Source: JAOUEA01 sp039933515
GTDB lineage: Bacteria > Actinomycetota > UBA4738 > HRBIN12
DNA: 5,437 nt
Assembly (NCBI GenBank): GCA_039933515.1
Contig: JBDTNY010000122.1
Coordinates: 1 to 5,437, forward strand
Reading direction: 5' to 3'
Shown here: positions 1 through 5,413 of the stretch, in pieces
How the letters are laid out: the number at the start of each line of letters is the position of its first letter
Numbering within the stretch: the first letter of the stretch is position 1
Position numbers and translations under genes: made by a program
The notes under the pieces: generated by a model
Database searches by the model: none
Seen by the model: only the letters and a program-made list of their open reading frames with translations
What the model was told of the DNA's origin: nothing

Positions 1-731
1 GCGACGGCCAGCTCGCCAAGCGCAAGCTGATCGAGGCGAACCTGCGCCTGGTGGTTTCGATCGCCAAGCGATACGTGGGACGGGGGATGCTCTTCCTCGA
101 CCTGATCCAGGAAGGGAACCTGGGCCTTATCCGCGCGGTCGAGAAGTTCGACTACGACAAGGGCTTCAAGTTCTCGACGTACGCCACGTGGTGGATCCGC
201 CAGGCGATCACCCGGGCGATCGCCGACCAGGCGCGCACGATCCGGATCCCCGTGCACATGGTCGAGACGATCAACAAGCTCGTGCGCGTGCAGCGCCAGC
301 TGTTGCAGGACCTGGGCCGCGAGCCGACGCCGGACGAGATCGGCAAGGTCATGGGCATCAGCGCCGAGAAGGTCCGCGAGATCCAGAAGGTCTCGCAGGA
401 GCCCGTCTCGCTCGAGACCCCGATCGGTGAGGAAGAAGACTCGCACCTCGGCGACTTCATCGAGGACGCCGAGGCCGTGGTGCCCGTGGACGCGGCCAGC
501 TTCATCCTGCTGCAGGAGCAGCTCGAGAGCGTGCTGCACACGCTCAGCGAGCGCGAGAAGAAGGTGATCCAACTCCGGTTCGGGCTCGTCGACGGCCACC
601 CTCGAACGTTGGAGGAAGTGGGCCGCGAGTTCGGTGTCACGCGGGAGCGGATCCGTCAGATCGAGTCGAAGACGCTCTCGAAGCTGCGGCACCCGAGCCG
701 ATCGCAGAAGCTCCGCGACTATCTCGAGTAG
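1..731 (+). CDS. rpoD: Primary RNA polymerase sigma-70 factor, C-terminal part (5' end outside window)
   Basis: This is the group 1 sigma factor that directs core RNA polymerase to housekeeping promoters. The reading frame is open from the window edge (first full codon at 3), so the start and region 1 lie upstream. About 242 residues are visible. Region 2 holds the core-binding and -10 recognition/melting motifs, with DLIQEGNLGLIRAVEKFDY, then KFSTYATWWIRQAI and RTIRIPVH. Region 3 follows (VETINKLVRVQRQL to the SHLGDFIED loop). Region 4 carries the -35-binding helix-turn-helix RTLEEVGREFGVTRERIRQI and ends in SKLRHPSRSQKLRDYLE just before TAG. The uninterrupted regions 2 to 4 and the region 2 wording indicate a primary sigma (SigA/HrdB in actinobacteria) rather than an ECF or sporulation sigma. 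A closely related group 2 paralogue (HrdA/SigB type) cannot be excluded without the N-terminus. The gene converges on the next gene with 18 bp between the two stop codons. Confidence 0.96.
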   Translation, partial: DGQLAKRKLIEANLRLVVSIAKRYVGRGMLFLDLIQEGNLGLIRAVEKFDYDKGFKFSTYATWWIRQAITRAIADQARTIRIPVHMVETINKLVRVQRQLLQDLGREPTPDEIGKVMGISAEKVREIQKVSQEPVSLETPIGEEEDSHLGDFIEDAEAVVPVDAASFILLQEQLESVLHTLSEREKKVIQLRFGLVDGHPRTLEEVGREFGVTRERIRQIESKTLSKLRHPSRSQKLRDYLE

Positions 732-737
732 CGCTCG

Positions 738-751
738 GAGGCGTTCGCCTC
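738..751. terminator. Small hairpin between convergent genes
   Basis: GAGGC and GCCTC form a 5-bp stem closing a GTTC loop, starting 7 bases after the sigma factor stop. The right arm overlaps the stop codon of the minus-strand gene. There is no T-tract on either side, so this is at most a weak terminator or an mRNA 3'-end stabiliser shared by both transcripts. The call rests on position and pairing only. Confidence 0.35.
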
Positions 752-1016
752 AGTTCCAGGCCGCGTCGTCTGCTTCGCCATCGCCGAGCCGCGACTGGAT
801 CGCTACCCGCGTGCGCCGGATCGCATCGAGGCTGAGCACGCCCGCCTGATCCACGATCCGCTGCGCTTGGCCGGTGACGATCCGGAGCGGGGCCGAGCCC
901 GACTTCTCGCGCTGCGGGCCCGAGACCACGTATGGGTCGTCCTCGCGCATCCGTTGGGCGAGCTTGTAGCCGAGGGCGACGCCGCCGGCGAGCAGGAGGA
1001 GGTTGCGAACCTTCAT
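750..1016 (-). CDS. Small single-span membrane protein of unknown function (88 aa)
   Basis: I do not recognise a named family. The protein begins MKVRNLLLLAGGVALGYKLA, a hydrophobic stretch at about residues 5-20. A charged RMREDDP segment follows, so it is probably anchored in the membrane by its N-terminus with a short soluble tail. The tail (about 30-88) is polar with an amphipathic middle (IVTGQAQRIVDQAGV, then DAIRRTRVAIQSRL) and an acidic end, DGEADDAAWN. The shape resembles small YtxH-like or other actinobacterial membrane-anchored proteins, but this is shape and not homology. The ATG start is supported by AAAGG about 8 bases upstream and by the hydrophobic segment beginning right after it. 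It runs toward the sigma factor gene, so it is not in that operon. A longer reading frame on the same strand in another frame has no recognisable content. Confidence 0.72.
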   Translation of the reverse strand: MKVRNLLLLAGGVALGYKLAQRMREDDPYVVSGPQREKSGSAPLRIVTGQAQRIVDQAGVLSLDAIRRTRVAIQSRLGDGEADDAAWN

Positions 1017-1093
1017 CGGACGACCTTTCGTGTCGAAGCACTGAAGCGAGCGTGTGGCGCACAGCCTACCGTCAGAGGCCGGCGAATGGCCGC

Positions 1094-1102
1094 TGGTAGA
1101 CT
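1094..1102 (+). promoter_or_regulatory. Possible extended -10 promoter for the tRNA-Asn gene
   Basis: TGG followed by TAGACT matches an extended -10 element (TGn plus a TATAAT-like hexamer, 4 of 6). It would start transcription near 1109, about 10 bases ahead of the tRNA 5' end. I see no convincing -35 hexamer at the usual distance. The call rests on sequence match and position. Confidence 0.4.
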
Positions 1103-1118
1103 GCGCGGCGCATCACGT

Positions 1119-1191
1119 TCCGGGGTAGCTCAACCGGCAGAGCGGCGGACTGTTAATCCGTAGGTTGTGGGTTCGAGTCCCACCCCCGGAG
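1119..1191 (+). tRNA. tRNA-Asn (anticodon GTT)
   Basis: All four arms fold cleanly. The acceptor stem TCCGGGG pairs with CCCCGGA without mismatch. The D stem is GCTC with GAGC. The 5-bp anticodon stem has one G-T pair and closes the loop CTGTTAA, with anticodon GTT at 1152-1154. The T stem is GTGGG with CCCAC around TTCGAGT. The discriminator base is G at 1191. CCA is not encoded, since CTT follows, so the end must be added by the CCA-adding enzyme. The 3' half is duplicated at 4811-4856, and the gene appears to have served as the attachment site of an integrative element whose integrase relic begins 49 bp downstream. The tRNA remains complete, as expected when the element carries a restoring 3' end. 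Confidence 0.97.
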
Positions 1192-1193
1192 CT
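1148..1193 (+). repeat. tRNA-side attachment repeat (attL-like), inside tRNA-Asn
   Basis: This segment covers the anticodon arm through the tRNA 3' end plus two bases. It matches 4811-4856 in the same orientation at 43 of 46 positions. Positions 1157-1187 are identical to 4820-4850 over 31 consecutive bases. In tRNA-site integration this copy comes from the element and keeps the tRNA functional, so the bases that pair in the acceptor and anticodon stems are intact here. Confidence 0.78.
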
Positions 1194-1240
1194 TTCAAAG
1201 GCGCAGGTCAGATCATGTGAGTGCCAGGGCGACCGCCTAC

Positions 1241-1500
1241 TTAGGGAACTGACGAGTCCGCAAGGAATCCGCGAGAGATCCCGTCAAGAGCCTCTCCGAG
1301 GGCGTCAAGGTCGTCGTCGAACAGGTGTCCGTAGACCGTCAGCGTAAAGGCAACAGATCCGTGTCCCATGGCCTGCCTTCACTCCCCACCCCGGAGATCA
1401 TGCGCGCGGCTGCAGAATGACGAAGCGAGTGCAGTCCGACCATTCCAAGACCTAGCTGATCGCGCAGAGGCAGCCAAACCGTCAGCCTGAACCTCGAATC
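1241..1500 (-). pseudogene. Tyrosine recombinase (phage-type integrase) C-terminal relic, frameshifted
   Basis: Reading the minus strand from 1500 to 1381 gives a segment with VWLPLRDQLGLGMVGLHSLR followed by HSAAARMISGVG. It contains the HxLRH box of tyrosine recombinases, which includes the second catalytic arginine. From 1375 a different frame gives QAMGHGSVAFTLTVYGHLFD and a D/L-rich tail ending at TAA (1243-1241). That part carries the GHxS histidine box and the tyrosine nucleophile. The frame changes between 1381 and 1375. By the usual spacing between the GV and GH motifs about seven bases are missing, so the catalytic domain is broken. The N-terminal core-binding and arm-binding domains are not recognisable upstream, where the frame meets stops. 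The C-terminus points at the tRNA att site 49 bp away, matching a cognate integrase. A family deeper than tyrosine recombinase (phage integrase) cannot be assigned. Confidence 0.85.
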
Positions 1501-1667
1501 CGCGTCTACAACGACAACTTGCTCGCGGGCGCATCCGAGGGGGTTCCTTGGTCTACTTCATGGCTGATCTGGATGACCGTAGCGGTGATGGCTCAATCAC
1601 CTGGTCACCCGCCGCGTGACGGCCGTGTTCGAGGTGAGGCCGAGCTAAGGACCGCTCGCCGCGCACC

Positions 1668-1792
1668 GGGCCATCCGAAGAACGCGCAGATCGTCTCTTG
1701 CTCGTTGGCGTTCGGCGGACGCTCGCCCCCTTCGATCGCGACGTACCCGCGGCGCGTGATCCCCGAGCCGCCAGGTTGCGCCGCAGACCAAT
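1668..1792 (-). pseudogene. XRE-type helix-turn-helix regulator relic, frameshifted
   Basis: The minus strand from 1792 to 1763 reads IGLRRNLAAR, like the first helix of XRE/Cro-type DNA-binding domains. From 1760 another frame reads ITRRGYVAIEGGERPPN followed by ANEQETICAFFGW, like the recognition helix, the conserved IExGxRxP turn and the last helix. About ten residues between them (the second helix region) appear missing along with a frame change, so the domain is broken. It lies on the same strand upstream of the integrase relic, where excisionases and control regulators usually sit in integrative elements. The gene once extended beyond these limits, but I cannot follow it. It is antisense to the leader of the cupredoxin gene. 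The reading rests on motif resemblance alone. Confidence 0.5.
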
Positions 1793-1818
1793 GGCTCCTA
1801 CGATCGGCCGCCGTGCGC

Positions 1819-2274
1819 ATGCTACGAGCATCGATGCTGATCACCATGTTCCTACTCGCAGTCACGCTCCAAGCGTGCGGTGACGGCGGGGAACAAGCTC
1901 AGAGCACCCCGAGCAGTTCCTCCGAGTCCACGGCACCCTCCGTGACATCGGAGCCCCCCACCGCAACACCGGCCCCGACCTGCCCCGGACGTCCAAGCAC
2001 CGAGATCACGCTTCGCGTGCGGCACATCGCCTTCCCTGTCGAGTGCCTCCTGGTTCCGGCCGGCGAGCCATGGCGTATCGACCTCGTCAATCAGACCGAG
2101 GTGAATCACAACGTCGCGATCGAGACCTCCGAGTCCGAAGCCGTCTTCATCGGCGAACTCGCGTATCCCGGCGACGCGATCGCCTATCGCATCGAGCCAC
2201 TCGACGCCGGGGTGTACGTCTTCCAGTGTGACATCCACCCCAAGGACATGACCGGCACGCTCGTCGTGGAGTGA
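1819..2274 (+). CDS. Cupredoxin-domain lipoprotein (type 1 copper site)
   Basis: This is a secreted, membrane-tethered blue-copper-type protein of 151 residues, probably an electron carrier or copper-handling protein on the outer face of the membrane. Residues 1-19 are a short lipoprotein signal peptide and the lipobox is LQAC with Cys20. A Ser/Thr/Pro-rich linker (about 27-57) leads to a plastocyanin-like beta-sandwich (about 58-151). Candidate copper ligands are His97 in VNHNVAI and Cys137, His140 and Met144 in VFQCDIHPKDMTG, a full H/C/H/M set. Cys55 and Cys76 could form a disulphide. The frame is open further upstream, but the upstream part lacks a signal peptide and runs antisense to relic sequence, so I chose the ATG directly before the hydrophobic segment. 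ATG at 1834 and GTG at 1813 are alternatives, and no clear ribosome binding site decides. The gene is alone on its strand. Its redox partner is unknown. Confidence 0.85.
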   Translation: MLRASMLITMFLLAVTLQACGDGGEQAQSTPSSSSESTAPSVTSEPPTATPAPTCPGRPSTEITLRVRHIAFPVECLLVPAGEPWRIDLVNQTEVNHNVAIETSESEAVFIGELAYPGDAIAYRIEPLDAGVYVFQCDIHPKDMTGTLVVE

Positions 2275-2311
2275 CCGAGTGGGCCGAGGCCGCCGTCGGT
2301 CGTCGAGTCCG

Positions 2312-2331
2312 GCCCGTGCGAACGTGCGGGC
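2312..2331. terminator. Intergenic hairpin between convergent cupredoxin and kinase genes
   Basis: GCCCGTGC and GTGCGGGC form an 8-bp stem (two G-T pairs on the + strand) with a GAAC loop. It is centred in the 70-bp gap between two converging genes, so it could end either transcript. No T-tract follows on either strand. It may work as a factor-assisted terminator or merely stabilise 3' ends. Confidence 0.4.
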
Positions 2332-2344
2332 GGTGTGGGTCGCT

Positions 2345-4462
2345 TCACGCTCCGCGCTCCTCGGTGATGGGCACGTTGCCCGTCACGGTGGAGCCGTGGC
2401 CGACCTCGGACCGGACGTCGAGGCGGCCCCCCAGCGCTGAGAGCCGATCCTCCATGCCTTGCAGGCCGGTCCCCGATCGTGCGCCCGCCACGTCGAACCC
2501 GTCCCCGTCGTCGGTCACGGCGAACGTGAGGCGGCTGTTCCCGCGCTCGAGCGAGACGGTCACGCTCGAGGCGTTCGCGTACTTTGCCACATTCTGCAGG
2601 GCTTCCAAACAGCAGAAATAGACCGCCGCCTCCACTGCCTGGGGGAGCCGGCCCACGCCGTCGGCAGCCACGGATACGGGGATGGGTGATCGGCGGGTCT
2701 GCGCGGTGAGGGCGGACGGCAGGCCTTTGTCGGCCAGGAGCGGCGGATAGATCCCGCGGGCCAGATCGCGAAGGTTCTCCAGTGCGTCGGTCGCCTCCAG
2801 CTTCAGATCGGCGAGGAGGGGGGCGACCTTAGCCGGATCGGACGCGGCGAGGCGCTCGGCCAGCCCGAGCTTCACCGACAGTGCGACGAGCTGCTGCTGC
2901 GCTCCGTCGTGGATGTTGCGCTCCAGGATCCGCGCCCGCTCGTCCTGCGCGGAGACGATCCGTAAGCGCGACTCCTGCAGTTCCTGGATCAGGCGCACGT
3001 TGCGCAGCACGAGCCCCGCCTGTGACGCCAGATCGGACACCAGCTGTTCGCTCGTCTTCGAGAGCGGCTCGGCGGCGGGCATCGTGAGGGTGAGCGCGCC
3101 CAGGAGGTCGCCCAGGTGCCGGACGGGGAAGGCGCGGACGCCCTCGATCTCGGGCAGCGCATCGCCCTCGAGCGTGATAGCCGCTAACTCGAGCGCTCCG
3201 CTCGGCGCGGCGGCGATGGGCCGGAGTTCGCCGCCGAGAAGGAGCCAGATCCGCGTAACGTCGGCGCCCGTCGAGGCCCGGACGATCTCGGCCATCCGAG
3301 GCAGCACGTCGTCGGTGGCGTAGGCCTCGCCCATGCGCTCGGAGAACTCGGTCATCGCCTCGTAGGGCGTTGCCCGGCGACCGAACACGACCCGTCGGGC
3401 GAGGCGCTGGATCGGGCGGAACGAGAGGATCAACACGACGAGGAAAACGGCCCCCATCGCCACGATCCGGGCCACTGCGCTCCCCCCTCGGGCATCGACC
3501 CCGGAATTACCCATGAACGCCAACGGGGAGAGGATGAGGCTTACGAAACCGAGGAGCATGAGGAAGAAGATCACCAGCACGACGTACACGACCGTCTTCT
3601 TCACGACGATGCCCACGTCGTACAGCCCGTACGTGAGCACCGCGGCCGCCGTGGCGAGCGGGATCCCGATCAGGACCCCGAAACCATCGACGAGGAAGGC
3701 AAGGACGAACGCGAGCCACGACCAGTCCGCACCACCGGAGCCCAGGATGATCGGGACGACGGCCGCGGTGGTGATCCCCATCGAGGCGATCACCCCGACG
3801 AGAAGCCGGAGCGGCTGGCGGGCCACGGATGACGAGGAACGGAAGCGCAGGATCATGGCGGCCAGGCCAGCGAACGCCGCGAGGGCGGCCAGGGTGGCCC
3901 CGGCGCCGACGGAGCCCCCGATCCCAGGGATGCGGACGAGCCAGCCTGGAGGCGCGAGCCGCATCGTCCCGTCGAAGGAGGCGACGTCCGCAGTGGCGCC
4001 GACGAGGATGAGCGCACCGCCGAGCAGCGCCGCTGCGAGCGGGACGCGCCACCGACGCGAAAGCAGATGCCCGTCGGGGAAGACCAGCAGGAACCAGGGG
4101 AGCGCCATCGGCAGCACCACCATCACGCTGAGTACCCCGATCCAGCCGACGGCCGCGGCGCCGGGGAAAGAGCCGAGACCGGGGTCGCCCCCGAGTCCGG
4201 CCTGCGCGTACGCGAACCCGAACCGAAGGAGCACGAACGAGAGTGCGACGGCGCAAAAGAGCCACCCGATCGGGTTCTCCGGCCGGCGGCGCGCGATCAG
4301 CCCACCGACGGCCACGTACGTAGCGATGGGCAGCCCTAGCAGGATCGTCGGAATCACCTCGGGCGGCCGGTCGATCGCGATCATCACCACGGTCGCCGAC
4401 CACAACGATGCCGCCGCGATCCAGAGTCCGCGAACGAGTCGACCGGCGGCCTGCTCCGTCAT
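2345..4462 (-). CDS. Multi-span sensor histidine kinase, NarL/DesK type, with GAF-like domain
   Basis: This is a membrane sensor kinase (705 aa from the chosen start) that would autophosphorylate on His518 and pass phosphate to a LuxR/NarL-type response regulator. The N-terminal about 350 residues are hydrophobic, with roughly nine to ten spans (for example 12-30, 36-56, 64-90, 103-128, 139-160, 181-206, 219-240, 247-310, 330-348). A GAF-like segment (about 365-485) follows, then a coiled linker (about 486-512). The HisKA_3 dimerisation domain carries RNIHDGAQQQLVAL, and the HATPase_c domain has the N box ALQNVAKYA, G1 box DDGDGFD (651-657) and G2 box GTGLQGMEDRL. All catalytic motifs are intact. 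The ATG was chosen because GGAGGG lies 5 bases upstream and the first span follows. An in-frame ATG at 4525 with a weaker GAGG would add 21 residues, and the frame runs further upstream only through tRNA-derived and non-coding sequence. No response regulator lies within the window, so it is an orphan here. The signal sensed is unknown. Confidence 0.92.
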   Translation of the reverse strand: MTEQAAGRLVRGLWIAAASLWSATVVMIAIDRPPEVIPTILLGLPIATYVAVGGLIARRRPENPIGWLFCAVALSFVLLRFGFAYAQAGLGGDPGLGSFPGAAAVGWIGVLSVMVVLPMALPWFLLVFPDGHLLSRRWRVPLAAALLGGALILVGATADVASFDGTMRLAPPGWLVRIPGIGGSVGAGATLAALAAFAGLAAMILRFRSSSSVARQPLRLLVGVIASMGITTAAVVPIILGSGGADWSWLAFVLAFLVDGFGVLIGIPLATAAAVLTYGLYDVGIVVKKTVVYVVLVIFFLMLLGFVSLILSPLAFMGNSGVDARGGSAVARIVAMGAVFLVVLILSFRPIQRLARRVVFGRRATPYEAMTEFSERMGEAYATDDVLPRMAEIVRASTGADVTRIWLLLGGELRPIAAAPSGALELAAITLEGDALPEIEGVRAFPVRHLGDLLGALTLTMPAAEPLSKTSEQLVSDLASQAGLVLRNVRLIQELQESRLRIVSAQDERARILERNIHDGAQQQLVALSVKLGLAERLAASDPAKVAPLLADLKLEATDALENLRDLARGIYPPLLADKGLPSALTAQTRRSPIPVSVAADGVGRLPQAVEAAVYFCCLEALQNVAKYANASSVTVSLERGNSRLTFAVTDDGDGFDVAGARSGTGLQGMEDRLSALGGRLDVRSEVGHGSTVTGNVPITEERGA

Positions 4463-4819
4463 GTCATCCCTCCGAGCCTCCGGGCCCGGGACGTCACGCC
4501 GGTCGCGGGTATCGAGCCGATCCATGACCGTATCCTCGCCCGTCGGTGTGCCGCCCGGAAGGGGGTCGACCTGCGCTTCCCCTGCGTGGAGGCTCCCTAC
4601 AGGCGCGTGGTGGCACCCCCCCGGCCCCCCCCGGTTCGTTGTGCCGGCCGGGCCGTGTGCGGGCGCCCATGACTTGTGGTGACCGTGACGAAGAGGTCTG
4701 GCGGGCGGTCCGTGACTCGGTCCCGACACTAGTCTTGCGACACTCGCCGTGCAGCGTGTACATCGTCGACAAGAGGACGTGACGGGCATGCCACTGCAAG
4801 GCCGTTTCGCGACTGATAG
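4463..4819. other. Non-coding leader of the sensor kinase gene and inner flank of the right att copy
   Basis: I find no convincing gene in this stretch. Next to the kinase start (minus strand) are a Shine-Dalgarno-like GGAGGG at 4473-4468 and an alternative ATG at 4525. At 4616-4632 the + strand has C7, GG, C8, which on the kinase transcript is two long G runs able to supply four GGG blocks. Nearer the att copy, GTGAC occurs four times in the same orientation (4679, 4685, 4712, 4779) and CGACACT twice (4724, 4738). I could not pick a convincing promoter for the kinase. Frames through this stretch have no recognisable protein content. Confidence 0.5.
4468..4473 (-). promoter_or_regulatory. Ribosome binding site deciding the kinase start
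   Basis: GGAGGG on the minus strand is separated by 5 bases (ATGAC) from the ATG at 4462-4460. It is the best Shine-Dalgarno match among the candidate starts of the kinase frame and fits the start of the first membrane span a few residues later. Confidence 0.6.
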
Positions 4820-4856
4820 TCCGTAGGTTGTGGGTTCGAGTCCCACCCCCTGAGCT
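4811..4856 (+). repeat. Distal attachment repeat (attR-like): displaced 3' half of tRNA-Asn
   Basis: This copies tRNA-Asn from the anticodon stem to just beyond its 3' end at 43 of 46 positions. The three differences fall at the anticodon (GTT to GAT), the next loop base but one, and one acceptor-stem base (G to T at 4851). The 5' half of a tRNA is absent upstream, so it is not a functional tRNA. The changes fit loss of selection on the displaced chromosomal end after integration. Same-strand orientation excludes a simple inverted duplication. Confidence 0.8.
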
Positions 4857-4876
4857 CCCATGGCCCTGGCCATGGG
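4857..4876. terminator. Strong GC-rich hairpin right after the displaced tRNA end
   Basis: CCCATGGC and GCCATGGG form a perfect 8-bp stem with a CCTG loop (9 bp if the closing C-G is counted). It starts directly after the att repeat and lies 17 bp beyond the stop codon of the VOC gene. It may end the VOC transcript, and it occupies the place where the original terminator of the tRNA-Asn gene would be. There is no T-tract on either strand, so Rho-independent termination is unproven. Confidence 0.5.
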
Positions 4877-4893
4877 GATACCGGGTGCCAGGT

Positions 4894-5328
4894 TTACGTG
4901 ACACAGAACTCGTTCGCCTCGGGATCGGCCATCACGACCCAGCGCTCACCCCGCTCCTCGACGACACGGATGACGGTCCCGCCTTCGGACCGGAGGCGTG
5001 CCACCTCGTCATCGACACGGTCCCGTCGCTCGGGTGCTGGCGTCTCGGGCCCCCCGCCGACACGGATGTCGAGGTGCACCCGATTCTTGGACTGCTTCGG
5101 TTCGGGTACCTGCTGGAAGAAGACCCGTGGCCCCGCACCGCTCGGGTCGACGACCGCGCTCGCCTTGTTCCACTCCGACTCGGGGACTCCCCACGAGGCG
5201 AGCGCCGCCTGCCAGCTGTCGAACCCCTCAGGAGGAGGTTGAAGCTCGTACTGCAAGGCGCTCGACCAGAATCTCGTCAGCCGCGCAGGATCCGCGCAAT
5301 CGATCACGATCTGGACCTCCCTGGCCAC
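4894..5328 (-). CDS. VOC/glyoxalase-like domain protein (144 aa)
   Basis: This is a small cytosolic protein of the vicinal-oxygen-chelate superfamily, resembling the actinobacterial Glyoxalase_6-type group. The opening REVQIVIDCADPARLTRFW is the typical first beta strand and helix. The middle has VVDPSGAGPRVFFQQVPEPK and NRVHLDIRV, in which the histidine is at the usual metal-ligand place. It ends EERGERWVVMADPEANEFCV, with the second-module glutamate. The first-module position that is His or Glu in true glyoxalase I is Asp here (VIDCAD). The substrate is unknown, and glyoxalase, dioxygenase or resistance roles cannot be told apart from this sequence. The start is GTG, supported by GGAGGT 4 bases upstream and by family length. 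It reads toward the displaced att copy. Two palindromic operator-like sites lie 64-100 bp upstream. In the inferred ancestral order it was the neighbour of tRNA-Asn. Confidence 0.88.
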   Translation of the reverse strand: MAREVQIVIDCADPARLTRFWSSALQYELQPPPEGFDSWQAALASWGVPESEWNKASAVVDPSGAGPRVFFQQVPEPKQSKNRVHLDIRVGGGPETPAPERRDRVDDEVARLRSEGGTVIRVVEERGERWVVMADPEANEFCVT

Positions 5329-5366
5329 CCCGACCTCCGATCCTCAGCCCGTCGCGGGACCCCACG

Positions 5367-5372
5367 ATGCTA
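5367..5372 (-). promoter_or_regulatory. Possible -10 element for the VOC gene
   Basis: The minus strand reads TAGCAT, which fits TAnnnT, 38 bases before the GTG start. No good -35 hexamer lies 16-18 bases upstream. The place of the -35 box abuts the nearer palindrome, as in promoters that depend on an activator of the CRP family. Support is positional and weak. Confidence 0.35.
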
Positions 5373-5391
5373 CGACGTCGGTCCGGCACCA

Positions 5392-5405
5392 GTGACGCAC
5401 GTCAC
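5392..5405. promoter_or_regulatory. CRP/FNR-family-like operator, proximal site
   Basis: This is a perfect 5-bp palindrome, GTGAC-GCAC-GTCAC, equal to GTGA-N6-TCAC, the core of CRP and actinobacterial GlxR/Crp consensus sites. It lies 64 bp upstream of the VOC start, and its centre is about 39-41 bp from the start point predicted by the possible -10. The binding protein is inferred from the consensus only. Confidence 0.55.
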
Positions 5406-5413
5406 ACACCTGG

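Larger units (their letters stand above)
1148..4856. mobile_element. Putative degraded tRNA-Asn-integrated element
   Basis: The interval is bounded by direct copies of the tRNA-Asn 3' half and has a tyrosine-recombinase relic immediately inside the tRNA-side end, transcribed toward the att site. That is the usual order in actinobacterial integrative elements and temperate phages, where excisionase or regulator, integrase and attP lie together. Inside it are an XRE-type relic, a cupredoxin lipoprotein gene and a sensor histidine kinase gene. No replication, transfer, capsid or toxin genes are seen, so it is a reduced remnant. The repeats and the relic integrase are read from the sequence. That the two intact genes arrived with the element is inference, because they could have entered or been rearranged later. 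Their GC content looks similar to that of the flanks. Confidence 0.68.

Noticed and set aside
152..640. Minus-strand frame opposite the sigma factor gene
   Set aside because: It is a Ser/Arg/Cys-rich shadow with no domain over a clearly conserved sigma-70 coding region.
867..1347. + strand frames across the tRNA, with peptides such as SGVAQPAERRTVNP and MWVRVPPPE
   Set aside because: These are translations of the tRNA-Asn gene itself and of the antisense of the integrase relic.
1519..1818. 100-residue upstream extension of the cupredoxin protein
   Set aside because: It lacks a signal peptide or domain, overlaps the antisense of the XRE relic, and would bury the lipoprotein signal peptide that starts at 1819.
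3513..4682. Long + strand open frame (389 codons) opposite the sensor kinase membrane domain, plus another minus frame at 3507-4403
   Set aside because: The translations are rich in Arg, Pro, Ser and Thr with no domain, and they lie over a well-supported kinase. High GC removes stop codons from these alternative frames.
4811..4856. A second tRNA-Asn gene
   Set aside because: No 5' acceptor, D arm or complete anticodon arm precedes it, and the acceptor 3' strand is mutated. It is a fragment.
4463..4873. N-terminal extension of the kinase frame up to 4873, including the peptide GVGLEPTTYGL
   Set aside because: That peptide comes from reading the tRNA-derived att sequence backwards, a known source of false protein annotation. 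The extension has no recognisable content and a better start with GGAGGG lies at 4462.
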